The position numbers and the translations under genes are program-made. This document shows, piece after piece, positions 11,702-23,619 of a stretch of DNA of 64,000 bases (position 1 is the stretch's first letter; each line of letters begins with the position of its first letter). Origin of the DNA: Alentia gelatinosa (lineage: Eukaryota; Annelida; Polychaeta; Phyllodocida; Polynoidae); contig OX465579.1 in assembly GCA_950022655.1 (NCBI GenBank), positions 46,541,950 to 46,605,949 of the forward strand. The letters are read 5' to 3'. The notes beneath the pieces were generated by a model. The model saw nothing but the letters and a program-made list of their open reading frames with translations. It searched no databases and had not been told where the DNA came from.

Positions 11702-14041
11702 GTGAGTATATTTATTTTGTATTGAAGCACTGTCACTATTGTAGAGATTATGTATTCACATGCATGTACATATATTACATGTGTGTATGTAAATATGTAT
11801 GTATGTATATTCACACATATGTATACATGTATGTGAATATACATTTACGTACATATGCATGTAAAATATGTGCGTGTAGATGCGTGTGCATGTACAATAT
11901 CTATACATAACCTCCTTTGAAATTACTCCTGACTCGGGCTTTAACCTAATCTCCTTATGTTTTGGGAACATTGATGTATTAATGGGAAGAATACCACTAT
12001 ATGTAAGACCACTAGGAAATAGGGCTGAAGAACACTCAAAACTTTCCCTAAAATACTGCAAAATCAATGGTGGAAATTGTTCCTGATTGAAGTAGGATAC
12101 CTATACATAGGCACACACATCAAATCAATAATAGGAAACTCCTGGTGGACATGGTCTCTTAACTTCAGGATTTTCTTGACTTAAAAGGCGAACTTAAATG
12201 TGTCCTTAACCTCCGTAAGTCGAGCTTTTGATGGGGGTTACTTTGGCAAACCGAACTCCCTGCCCAACAATAAATCTGATACAAGACTGTGAATGAATTG
12301 GAGGCTTCACAACAAAGGTATACCCGTAGAGGTATGGGCAGATGCAAGTGCACCGACCGACCCTGTCATTGATCAGCTCTGGCTTGAAGGGGTCGTATCA
12401 ACGTATGACGGATGTGACACGAATATAGAATGGCGAAACCCAGCAATGCTGTGTCGTGTCTATCAGTGCAAATCCTGTACATACTAAATTGTAAAGCATT
12501 ATGTGATGAAATTTATTTGACCTTATGATAATGAAAAGCCTATCTCCACTTTGAGCTGTATAAACCTTTTACCACGTTATCATCAGTGATGCCGGGCATC
12601 ATATTTCAACCAAAAGTTATTTTGTAATCTTTTTCTAGAATGTGAGCGGCCTTGCATATCAATAAAGCCAATCTAAAGCTTAAGATTGCCGGTATAAAAA
12701 GGATTTTTACAGCGATACAACATGATGCCCTAGTTATTACGTCCTATTTCTTCTTCTGATGACAATTGATTTTCTGAAGGACATGCGGCAAACAAGTAAA
12801 GAAACAAATTGTACCCCTGCATTTGTCATCTATGTAAGTGTCCTGTTTCACCGTCTATGTTTAGTCCGCGGTGTTCAACCGTATTGTCCTTATGTGTGAA
12901 ACTGGTATGGGAGACCGTCTGTGGTGATTACAAATGTCGTGAATTAGTATTTTCAGTGAGTACCATGTTACTTTCAATAGAGTGTGTTGTCGAAGAGCTA
13001 AGAGACGGATTATTGGGAAACACTTTTGTTTCCAGTCGTCAGGGGAAACTCCCCATTTTCCTACACTACTTATGCCCGCTCGCGTACTTGGTGAAACCTA
13101 AGGAATTAGTACAATAAGGCCCGGCGTCCACCTACTACGATAGAATCGTAGACCTCCCGATATGGCACCGATACAAAATGTCAAAATCGGTGCCATATCG
13201 GGAAGGTGCAAAATCGTAGACATATGTCTAGACATGCCAATCCACCACGCATTGTATGGGGTTTTTATCGGTGTCTAATCGCAGAAACGTGGTCAACTGC
13301 CCCGATACTAGGTGACCTTCGGACGCGATTTTCATTTTGCATCGGGAGGTGCATCGTAGGGCAGATCGGTGCCATATCGTAGTAGGTGGACGCCGGGCCT
13401 AAGGTTGCAGCTTCGCACGACTTCTTTTCCATGACTTTTCTAGTGTGTGCGATTGCCTTAAATTTCATCCCAACAGATGTTATGATGCTGAATAATAATC
13501 GCGAGTTGCGATTGCATTCTTATGCTGTTCAGATAAAAGCTGAGATTATGGAAGAGAAAGGATTCCGTTAATGTGCCTTATGGGTGTGAGCGGGGGTATT
13601 TTTTCTCACGCACAAATTCGATAATTGTGGTGGTCTATCCGCCACAACCCGACCCTGTGGTCATGCAACCATCAGCCCGAGGAATAAAAGCTCACCAGGT
13701 ATCATGCACTCGCGTCACTGTTTTAGATGGACCCTGCTTTTTGTGTTCGTATTAAATTCAACTAATCTCCTGTGGTTACATCAATTTCCCGCCCGGAGAA
13801 ATTTGGCTTTTCATCAGCGTCGGATCGCAAACACTTGTAATCTTTATTCATATTTCTTTTTTTTATGATTTGAGTCTTTAATGTATTTCATTTGATTTCG
13901 TTGTCATCTGTTGGTCAATTTACTAACTCGGTTTACGGTTACATGCACGGCATTACATGTTGTAATTGCGCCCGAGAGGAAATAAAACAAGACACTAAAG
14001 CTGACTTATTGAGTAACTCTTTTGTTTTCTTATCTTTCCAG
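11702..14041 (+). other. Intron between Sushi and stalk exons
   Basis: GT-AG intron of about 2.3 kb. Its first 180 bases are an imperfect alternating purine-pyrimidine tract of GTAT/CATA words (about 11755-11900). It contains an intact small DNA transposon at 13118-13399. No exon was seen. Confidence 0.75.
13118..13399. mobile_element. Inverted-repeat DNA element (MITE), copy 1, intact
   Basis: A 282-bp element begins GGCCCGGCGTCCACCTACTA and ends with the reverse complement of the same sequence, giving terminal inverted repeats of at least 24 bp. It is flanked by TAA on both sides, consistent with a short TA or TWA target duplication as in Tc1/mariner or PIF/Harbinger elements. An inner hairpin (around 13160-13202) pairs GATATGGCACCGAT with its complement. 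It has no coding capacity, so it depends on a transposase encoded elsewhere. Two interrupted copies of the same family lie at 53439-54789 and 56377-58505. Confidence 0.9.
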
Positions 14042-14095
14042 CTCAACAGTGGAGTTTCCCTATCCTAGCCACATCGGATAACCAGTTTCCTTATG
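14042..14095 (+). CDS. Short exon, juxtamembrane stalk
   Basis: This 54-base exon has a TCTTTCCAG acceptor and a GTGAG donor. It keeps phase 1-1 and adds 18 residues (SQQWSFPILATSDNQFPY). It links the Sushi domain to the transmembrane helix and has no domain of its own. The short length makes it a candidate for alternative splicing, since skipping it would preserve the frame. Confidence 0.75.
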
Positions 14096-14661
14096 GTGAG
14101 TTCCTTTTACAAACTCTGAGGTGATCAACGTGGGATTAGTACCCCAGCACCTGCTTGTCCGCCTCCAACACCTCTCCCCCTTTGTCGCATGTCCATGATT
14201 TAGTCCGGGTGTCGGGGGCAGGGAAGATGTCAGGAGATGGAGGGGGCTACTGACCTGGCATTGACCCGTTCGGTCATTCCAGCACTAAACCCGAGCCCTG
14301 GGACAGAGGGTAGGTCGGGGCCATGTTGATAATGATAATAGCGGGCGGGGGAGTTGGGGTCTGCCACCCTTCCGGCCAGCCTAATGAGCGGCGTGGACAC
14401 TCCTTTGTGCGGTCACTTGATGGATTTAAAACAGGCGGTCATTACGGGGTGTGGCGGTGATGGCGTCTATCGGCGGGGAGCAGGGGGCGGGGCTAGTTAA
14501 GCGACGACTGTGTCATATCGCACCGATGTATGACTCACGGCAGTTTCTAATAACTGTCCATCCAAAGACCCCCACGACCCACCCCGCTCTGACCCCGCCT
14601 GACCCCGCTTTGACCGCGTTCGACCCTGCACGGACAGAGACGCGGCCCTGCTGCCCGCCGG

Positions 14662-14686
14662 GTGCACGCGCGCACGCGCGCACATG
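14662..14686. repeat. Alternating purine-pyrimidine tract (Z-DNA prone)
   Basis: A run of GTGCACGCGCGCACGCGCGC followed by ACATG alternates purine and pyrimidine throughout. This is the composition known to favour left-handed DNA. Any role is inference. Confidence 0.6.
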
Positions 14687-16507
14687 GGCAAGGACGCGCG
14701 CACGTGACCCCGGTGTCTCAGTGCACGCGTAGTGATCGAGTGCGCGCGCAGCGGCACACACAAACAGAGGGAGGGGCCCCGGCGTGCATTGCGTCCCCGC
14801 AGGGAACCAGCGGCGTGCAGGCGCGCTTTGCTGGTGCTCGGCGTGCACCGAGATGTGGTAATTAACCTGACCAGCAAACGGCGCTGCTTCAAAAGCTGAC
14901 CGGCCTTGGCCGAAAGATGCTGTGTAATCATGCCAGAACGTTTCATTACCCGAAATGCATTTCCTTGCCAACTAACCTGATTCTCATAACCCCCGGTTCT
15001 TTATAGCTAACTACACCCTGTCAGGCCATTAGAGTTCACAAATAACGATAGCCTATGTAGCCAACATACCGCTGAGAGACTTTCGTCGAATCTGCTTTTT
15101 GACCTATCCTTTTATCTCTATATATAATGTGCATATGTATATTTATATATTATATACATAATATGTCTGTATATATATTTGGCCTGTCCCCTTACAACTA
15201 CCACGAGACAATACAATTGGTGATCGATTTTGCCGCGCACGGCGGTATTGTCTCGGCACCGTCTGTTGCCGGCAGGGTATGGGATAGGGCGGGGCTCTAA
15301 TATTCTGACCTGCCTTGGCTCGCACTGGGGACCTTCATTTCCCCGTGTGGATGGAGTTTTGTGGCCATGGAGACTGAAGAGCCATGCGTCGCTTATCTAC
15401 CAAAGGACCATACATAATAGATGGGACCTTCAAAGCTGCATGGATGACATGGGGGGAGTCAGAAAGGACACTGCTATGCCGGTCACAACAGTCGCCGGTG
15501 CAGGAAGTGGGGAGGTTAGAAGCAGTGGGTGACTATAGGTTGTATGAATAGGGACGACAAGATCAAAACGACGAGGCAAGAACACATAGTGTTTTGCGAT
15601 GTGAATGGTTCCATTACACCCGCAGAGAACGCATTTAGAGACAATGGGCCCATCGCCACCCACCCGCCTCATCTCGTCCATTGATCCCATTTGATCCTTT
15701 CGTGTCCAGCTTAAAAACCTCAATGTCCAAAAATGACGTCTCGACCACTGGTCACTGTCACGTGTCTCATTGTGCGTTCACATGACCCACATGCACGGCA
15801 TTCAGCGGTCAGTTCGTGAAAAAAGATGCGTGATGGGGGATATGGGTCATATCGGGTTCAAGCGGTCATGGGGTGCTCATTCCACCCCGCCGAACAATGA
15901 TCCTTATGAATTTCCAAACCAGATTATGTCCTGATGAAATGAAAAGGTTGGCCGTGGTGCGGACGGCGAGCAAGTCGGGGCATCTCGGAGCAGCTCGGAG
16001 GGGGATCAGTGAACATGGGGCAGATAATATCGGGAAATGGCCTCATTTTTGGCCGGGGATTATCCGATCGACAGTGGACAATGGTGGAGAGTCCGAAGAT
16101 GGATGGCAGCCACTCCATCCCCCCATGAAGATAAGTTTCTATTAGAGGGGGCGGCTCGCGCCCACGGCGTACCTTCTCCCGCGTCGGAAATAAAAATGTC
16201 CGCCCCCAGAAATCCATTACTCTGCGCGTCTTCTGAGATGGCGGTGTTTGTCACCCTCCCCCTGCTCCTAACCACCCCCAACCCAGCCACCTTTCTCCAT
16301 AACCACCCCTCATCCCCAACCCCCACCCCCTCGGCAGTATGACCGGGCCGACAGTCCTGATTAGGGAATGCCGCGACATGTTCTACTTCCGTGGGTCACA
16401 TGATTGCCAGGGTCATCTGACCTCGGGGGGGGGGGTGGATTTGGGAAATTCTGAGACGGGTATGAATGCGTGCGAGGGTTACGTTATGCGCGTGAGTCGG
16501 CTATATG

Positions 16508-16550
16508 TGGGTGGGTGGGTGGGTGGGTGGGTGGATGGGTGGGTGGGGGG
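16508..16550. repeat. (GGGT)n minisatellite, G-quadruplex prone
   Basis: Nine or more GGG runs are separated by single T or AT. The plus strand, which is the coding strand of the host gene, could fold as a G-quadruplex in DNA or in pre-mRNA. Confidence 0.85.
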
Positions 16551-17609
16551 ATTTATTAGGTGAGGTCACCCCTTGTCTGGCCTCACGTAACATTCACATC
16601 TGAAAAAAAACTAATGAGACGGTCTCACAACATCACGATCAAAACGTCGAGCTCTATAATACCCTGATTAGTCTAATCCACCATTACCCTGCAGCCGGCC
16701 TCAATTAGTCCCCCGTACCCACCACCTGGAGATCCTAGCGTGACTTATCCGGATAGAGAGAAAAAAGACGGGAACGTTAAGTTCGTCCTTAACCTAAGCG
16801 AGTGGTATCTGTCTGTATAAGCTTGCGTACTCGCACGCCTTCGCATGTGTGTATAGACAGGGAGAGGGGTGAGTGCACGTGCAGGCGGTCATTAAAGGTA
16901 GCACTCAGACACCCCACAGGATGGGTTGCACTGAAATACCCCCGCAGGCTACTTGGCAAGGTCGGGGTCATCGCTATTAGGTACGCGTTTTATCTGAAGT
17001 TGGCTAGTACTAGTCATAGGGCATGGAAGTAAGAAATCGTCAACCCCCTTTTCAACATCCTCTTATTTACCCCCCAAACATATGTGCTAGGCCATGAAAA
17101 ACAATTGCGCTGCGATTGAGGCAACTGCCCCTTTAAACTGTATTGACAGCATCAAGGATAAAACTTCATATGTACCACTTATTGATCCTAATAAAGAAAC
17201 TTGAAAAAAAGGCTGGCAGGAAGACCAAATATCTCATTCAGTGATATTTCAATCGGCAGTGTTGGTTTTAAGGATAGGCGTCATATTCTTGAGAAATCGC
17301 ATGAAAATTGCAGTTCTTTGTGTTTTTATCATTTATCCTCATATCTCACAAAGGTTTCATTGATTGTTTTTGATATATAACACTAAACATAGATCATCGA
17401 CATGGAATACTTTATACAAAATATGCATGTAGTAGTAGATCCTGTCAAACTCCCTTCTCCTTACAAGACAAGCATCGCATGTGTATTCTTTCCACACATA
17501 ATCTTATATTCTATCTCCCTAGACGCCTTTTCGTGATTCATATTCATACTATCACTCGCTGTTTCACCATGTATATGATGTCTGATGGAGATTCTATTCT
17601 GCTTTGCAG

Positions 17610-17697
17610 GTATCCTCATATTGGTGGCGATAGGCGTCGCGCTGGGAGTGTTCCTGGGAGGGCTTCTCTTATCACTCGCCATATTCTACCTCAAAAG
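17610..17697 (+). CDS. Exon encoding the transmembrane helix
   Basis: The acceptor is TGCTTTGCAG and the donor GTGAGC. The exon enters in phase 1 and leaves in phase 2. It encodes about 29 residues, nearly all hydrophobic (starting GILILVAIGVALGVFLGG), and ends YLKR, a positively charged stop-transfer end. Small residues spaced as G-x3-G-like pairs (GVALGVFLGG) are typical of helices that pack against each other, so dimerisation in the membrane is possible. Topology is N-terminus outside. Confidence 0.88.
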
Positions 17698-19262
17698 GTG
17701 AGCGGTCGCCGTACCATCCATCGATCTAGTCTTATAACCCTACAAGCGCAAGGTTGACTTTCTCCTTGTGCCAAATGGCATGTAGCAGTGATTCATTGGT
17801 GGGTGACACCCCGCAAACCACCTCCCCTTGCCGCCTGTACACGTACTCTACGTGTTTCGTGCATGACAGATGGCACGTACCCGTGCTTTTAGAAGAGCAC
17901 AGGTGTACTCAATTTCCATCGGGCCAGAATCCATTCACTGCCCTTCTAGTTACCGATGAATGATTTGACGTGTTTAGAAGGGGTATGGTGAAAGGAGAGC
18001 GAACGACTGGAAGGCGAAAGGGAGGGAGGAAGAGTAGGGGTTGTCACGACCGAACTAATGCTGGATTTGCCCAGAGCAGTTATGAGCGATTCAGAAGTAA
18101 ATGCGGGGTTTTCATCAGATTTTCCCCTCGGCTTTTCATCATCGGTTCATCCATGGACTAAGGGTATTTTTATTTTTATTTTCTACTATATAACCAACCC
18201 TGTTTTCATGACCGTATAATGATATTTCATATAGTACTTGAATAGCGGCTATTAGCTATTCCTCACATGTTCCTATATACTCATGGACTATAGGCGCTGT
18301 CAATGAATCAGCCCTCTGGCGGCCATAACTCGGGCGTTTCTTCCGTCGTCATGCTGGCAGACAACAGCGTCTCCTCATTTGACAATGGCCTCGTTTCCAG
18401 TTCTCGCCGCGAGGGGGGTCGTGCCAGCCCACGCCCAATAGAGGGTGCTGTGGCGGCGGAAGTCCGACGTCGCGGGGAATCAGAGTGCCAGGTTCGCAAC
18501 CTATGACATTCAGGTCGGCGACTAATGGCGCCCCCTGCTGACGCCCGATACCTTGTTGAGCTGCTCTCGTCTTGGTCGTCGTCAGCGAGCAGCTCATATT
18601 AAAATGACATAATGGCCTGTAGGGGCGCTGTGTGGCCTTTTGGGGGCATTGGGTTGAGGCTGGGGTTCCGCTTCCTGCCAATATTACAAGGCGAGTACCT
18701 CACCTCCGACTCCAAGCCCTCACTGAGCAACTCATACGCGTGCAGGTCAGAATGTCAGCCTCCTACCTGCCCTCCAGCCGGACTGACAACGAACTTAGAG
18801 GCCTGAGCTTCCCTCCGTTTTCTGAACTATTTGCTGACCCCCTTCAGGCTACCCACCCCCACCGCCTCACATCCACTCCCTCCTCCATGGGTGCGTCCAC
18901 GGTCATTCGCAGAGAAAATCTGGCGATAAAGAAGATGTCAGTTCCGCTCGCGCCGCACGGAAGCCACCCAAGGCGGGCTCGGTGTGAGTCGTGCTCGGCA
19001 GTGCCCGTAATTACCTTTGTGTGCGGGCCATGAGTGCACCTACACTACGGCCATGGTAAATGAATGGCTGGCCGTGGGCGCTGCCTCATAAAAAAGGATC
19101 AAGATATTGAAGCAGACAGCTATAGTTGACACTATGCATGCATCAGAGGCCTAGCCTCGTACTGGGGGATTTATCATTCACGTCATGTCAGATTACTTTA
19201 ATAATGAGCACCTCCCGGAGCAACTCTCTTTGACCGTCTTTTTTCTATTTTCTCTATTGCAG
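17698..19262 (+). other. Last intron of the CUB-Sushi gene
   Basis: GT-AG intron of about 1.57 kb with a TTTTCTCTATTGCAG acceptor. It contains moderately GC-rich sequence at 18300-19050. The open frames there are unrelated to the gene frame. Nothing else was seen. Confidence 0.75.
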
Positions 19263-19587
19263 GAAAAGCCCACACGAGCAGGCCACGCCGCCGCATTTGG
19301 CCGATCTACAGTGTGAACACCCGAAGTTGCTGGACGGAGAAAACAATCAGATACCTCAGGGGACATGGGGACGCCCTGTTCCCCACCACCACGTCATCGC
19401 CGAGTCACCCTCAGACATCCAAAGGAGCAATTACATACCGGCTTGTGACGTCACCATCGACATAGCTCAAGTCAAAGACTGTAATCACACCAGTACCTAC
19501 GATAGGCGGCGCGCCGATCGCCTGGGGAGCAACGGAAATGGAACCTTGAGATCTTCGCATCACTACGAGAGCCCGCAGTTCACGTGA
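19263..19587 (+). CDS. Terminal coding exon: cytoplasmic tail
   Basis: The exon enters in phase 2, completing AGG (Arg), and runs to a TGA at 19585-19587. It gives a tail of about 107 residues that begins KSPHEQATPPH just after the basic stop-transfer residues. It is hydrophilic, rich in His, Pro, Ser and Asp, and has several tyrosines (NYIPACD, STYDRRR, HYESPQFT) that could be phosphorylated. No catalytic or adaptor domain is recognised. The last residues QFT do not fit a standard PDZ ligand. Confidence 0.85.
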
Positions 19588-21159
19588 TCTGCTGCGGTAT
19601 TTGGCGAATTGGTCGCCATTAATGAACTAATTACCTGACTGTGAAGTGTTTTGGTGACCGCGCTAGACTAGCTAAGGACAGGACTCCTAGCTCAGATTTA
19701 TAAACATAGGGTAATTAAAGAGGTAATCTAATATTTTGGAACCAAGTGTCATGTAAGGGTTGAAAAAGCTTTATCCTGCCTGCTGGCCCCGCAGAGTAAA
19801 GCGGAGTCAAAGGTAGATGACTGTACATAAGACTTAACAGACTACAGAATAATCTAATTATTTATGATAATGTTGTGATGTGATATATAGAGCCTACGCC
19901 TCATACAGATGAGATAGAGCCTATAGCCTATAGGTCGCAGGCTATACACATAAAATACGTATGTATGTATAATCTTTGCTATATTTGTTTAAAACTACAG
20001 AGTAAAGTGAATTGTAAGAGAAAGCCTTCTAAGAGCTATGCTCATCTCTACAAGCCTGGAGACCCTTGAGCCTGCTTTGTTATCAGCACAAAATGAATTA
20101 CATGTGTATATTTTCCCAAGGGTCTGTTTTCTTCTCACCAAAGTAGAATTGTCTCATAAGAAAGCCAGTGTCATTGCGTGTATACACGCCATTGTGAGAC
20201 CTAATTTAAACCGCAGTATTCTGTGAAGCCAGACGATATCTTCGCCCTAGTACAATCGTTCGGAAGTATATGTGTTCAGAAATTGCGCACTCGGTCTGCT
20301 GCAATATATATGACATTGATTAACTATGCTCAGACATTCACACATGTAATCTTGTGTTAAAACGCCACGCTCTGGATGCATATCTTTACATGCATTGGTG
20401 CGTACTGATATCTGGCTATACTGAAGACGAATGGCCAAGAAAAGAATAAAAACGCTCCGTTTCGCATTATTTTAACAAATATGCCACCATCATAAACAAG
20501 TGACACTGGCTGGAATTATTTAAAAACAAATGCCTCAAATCCCTCTCCATATGGATATATGTACAATGCAGCGAGTATCTATACCTCGTCCGGATAAAAA
20601 CCGCTGCGAGCTGATATGAGCCGATTAGAGCAGCTTTGAGCTACTTCGAGCAGTATGAAATAGGTGCCGACAGCCGTGATAATATTGGGAGTGAGTTTTT
20701 TTCAAGCTTTAACTGTGGACCTCCGCAGCTTTATGTAAAACAAACATGTACAGTATTTATATTTATTTTAAGTAAATAGTGTATCATAAGGTGTAGAGTG
20801 AGAATGGGAAGATTTCCGAGATCAAGATAGTATATCATGGGCTTTTGTAGAGGCGGATGCGGTATGATATCTATCAAAACGGATTGTATGAACAGTGCGA
20901 TTAGCCTGGGAGATGCGTGAGTGTATGGTGTTACGATATGAGGTAGTAATTAAAGAACCTCGAGAAATATAAGCCCACGGTACTAATGGAAATGCCTTTT
21001 GTTTGCGTTTTACTGGGAAACAATCGCGTGATTTACCTGCTGAATGGCTATGAATTAAAGTAAAGGTGTACCCAGCGCTATGGATTACTGCGCTGTGTCG
21101 TTTTGTTTATTGTGAAATTATGACGGAGTTGTGAATGTTTGTATAAAAATGCCTTGTTG
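19588..21159 (+). other. 3' untranslated region of the CUB-Sushi gene (inferred)
   Basis: AT-rich sequence without convincing coding potential continues from the stop to the polyadenylation signal at 21160. An earlier AATAAA at 20445-20450 could give a shorter 3' end. Confidence 0.5.
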
Positions 21160-21165
21160 AATAAA
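21160..21165 (+). terminator. Polyadenylation signal AATAAA
   Basis: AATAAA is followed within 10-30 bases by T/GT-rich sequence (TTTGTGTAATTT, then TGTGTTGCTG). This is a good end for the CUB-Sushi transcript and gives a 3' UTR of about 1.6 kb. It is predicted from the motif only. Confidence 0.5.
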
Positions 21166-21180
21166 ATAACAAATTTGTGT

Positions 21181-23610
21181 AATTTATCATATCTGCATTA
21201 TGTGTTGCTGCCTTACTTCAAGATCATGTTATCAAATATAAAATAGATAAACTCTGTATAGTAATTCAAAGCTTTATTACCTGATTATCTCTCAAATAAG
21301 GAATGAGGCATGATTACATTTATCTTCCGTATTACTATTATAAACCAAAAATAATTCATTTGACAGTTAAAGTTTATAAAGGAAAATAGGAGGACATAGA
21401 ATTCTATCTAATATACAAAATGGTATACATGTATAACAATTTATAAAGTAACATATATATCGGGTCAATTAAAAGGTCCTCTGTAGATCGGTAATAACTC
21501 TCATCATTTACATTTTATGATTAATTAATTAGTTTAAGTAAGATCTACTGAATTAATAAAAAAAAAAACCTACTCTCAATTGTCTCCCATCAATAGATTT
21601 ACGAGATATATACTGATGTGTTCCTAGTGAAAAACGCCTCATGGACGCAATTTATGTCAACTATTGTTAGAACCATCCCTTGTCCTGAGGCTCAGGTTGC
21701 ATGAGATACAATGACTGACCCGCAGACCTGACATTTCAGACTGATAGACTAACCATTGTGACACGATATAAGATATACATATATAAAATGCCAATGTTCA
21801 AAGGGAGGCAGTTAAGATGGCAGCTTTATTGAAACCAGATGTCCAATCCAGGCGAAGAATGAATCCCCAATCTTTAGCCCACCGTCAGCTTTCTTTCATC
21901 CTTTTATCCAAGTCCATGGTGCTTTCAACGTCTACAGGTTAGGATAGAGCTTCGTTGACTATAAATCTCCAGCAGTGTAATTGACCTTATTTCATTTTAT
22001 CAAGTGGAAATTATGAAAGTATTTATATGTATGGGTGTGTGTTTAAAACGGTGAGTGTGCGTAAGTATATTCATACGGCGAAAGATGTTTTTCTGTACCA
22101 TATGTTATGTCTTTAAGTATAGGACACGCTCAAAAACGGTGCATATTCCAGGTAGATAATATAGACTTTACACTTTCCCCCTCTGCGGGACAGTCCTGTT
22201 AAGGTAATGATACAGACGACCTCTTTGATGAAATAGCAGCTGACTATCACCAATCTCCATAGACCAAAGTAGCTCGGTGATCCACTAGTGATAGATATAT
22301 TTTGACCCTGCAAAAGCAGATCTAGCCCACTGACTGGACTACACCCAAACCTTTTAACTGTACACTTCTGAAATTTAACACTCATCCATCAAAGATGAAC
22401 ATACCATTTATACCTAGTTAATCAGATAAACAGATTGTGACATTGTTAATTGATGAATAGAGAGGGAGTCAGACAGGATAGACAAGAGCTATAGAGACAG
22501 ACCGTTCACAAGATAGAGTTTGCAGAAGACGAAAATGCAATGAGAAGCAATGGTCCGTTTGCTATAATATATGCTTCTGTAGGCCCGTTTCCATTGGCGG
22601 TCACCACTCTACAGTCAGGAACCACCAACGGACCTTTAGCACTGCTGAGGCACAATGGACATGGGCTATTAGTAGAATTCATAAAATTTACACCTTTTTT
22701 CGGCCAATGGAAACCAGTCTATTACCCAGGCTGGATTAAACAATAGGCAAAGTCATCAACTTTATTCCATCTTAGTGTTGGTTCTGTCACGATATAATGT
22801 GCCACACAAATATGACTCACGCGATATATCTTCATCATGCAGTAGTCAGAGAAACTACCAATTGTTGCAACATAGAATAATAGATCATTTGTCGGAGGAC
22901 CATGTTCGATGTCATAAGCTTCCATTCCTTGGCAACGTTAGTGTAGCGTGCAGCATGAGGTTAGAACCGCTATGTTTCTAACAGGCCATAGTGCACAGGA
23001 GACTGCTGCATGAGACCAGCCGACAATGGGCGAGGTATAAAGGTTCCCGAAGTTATTGTATAAAGCCATTCACCACCAGAGAAACTACCCCACCTGTATC
23101 ATAATGATACTCTCTCGCCATACAATTTGGAAGAGTGGGATAGGAGAGGCAGAAGCATTGGGAGGTAGAGTTAGGAACGGGGAGGAAAAGAGGCATAGAG
23201 AGAGAAGGGACATTATAGAACTCCATCCGGTACGAGTATAAAGACTTAATCAAAACTGTATTGGCGTAATTCACATTCTGAAACCTATCCATTTTCCTAG
23301 ATTCATGAAATCTAGAACACCAGCAATGTATCCACAGGTGCGGTGACTGCAACATTCTGACATCATTCGTAATAGATGCACGTATCACCTTTCAAGAAAC
23401 GATCTCTATATGGCTGCATTTCCAGGCAGGTTACTGAAATAGATGATACACACGCATCTGTATTTCTTTCTGGAAGATAATGACTATTTTACGAAGCAGC
23501 AGTTTGCTTATCGGAAGAAGAGGGGGACGGGGGGGCGGTTCTAAAACTATCGCAAAGTTTGATAGAGGCATATATAATACCGGGAAAATTACAATAGCGC
23601 AATAAATACA
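21181..23610. other. Intergenic, AT-rich
   Basis: I see no gene, repeat array or clear motif here. Open frames are short and lack domain features. Confidence 0.6.
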
Positions 23611-23619
23611 TGTAGATAT

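Larger units (their letters stand above)
14096..17609 (+). other. Intron before the transmembrane exon
   Basis: GT-AG intron of 3.5 kb. It includes an alternating CG/CA tract at 14662-14686, a GC-rich stretch near 14450-14870, a G run at about 16425-16436 and a GGGT repeat at 16508-16550. No exon was found. Confidence 0.7.
2370..21165 (+). other. Gene span (3' part): CUB-Sushi single-pass membrane protein
   Basis: Five exons join in frame to about 350 codons including the stop: CUB domain, Sushi domain, short stalk, transmembrane helix, cytoplasmic tail. Every intron begins GT and ends AG, and the junction phases are 1, 1, 1, 1 and 2. The first three exons are symmetric phase 1-1 modules, the classic arrangement for shuffled extracellular domains. 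The protein would be a type I surface protein, with the CUB and Sushi modules outside binding an unknown partner. The upstream exon with the signal peptide is missing from the model. No enzyme domain is visible. The architecture recalls SEZ6- or CSMD-like proteins but is far shorter, and orthology is not claimed. Confidence 0.8.

Noticed and set aside
14497..14971. Two overlapping minus-strand frames of about 150 codons
   Set aside because: They lie in GC-rich intron sequence, overlap in different frames, are rich in Arg/Ala/Pro as expected from composition, and show no domain or splice sites.
15925..15955. GTC followed by CTGATGA, suggesting a hammerhead ribozyme core
   Set aside because: The sequence after CTGATGA cannot form stem II and lacks the GAAA partner at the right distance.
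20445..20450. AATAAA as the main 3' end of the CUB-Sushi gene
   Set aside because: The downstream GT-rich element is weak compared with the signal at 21160. It may be a minor alternative.
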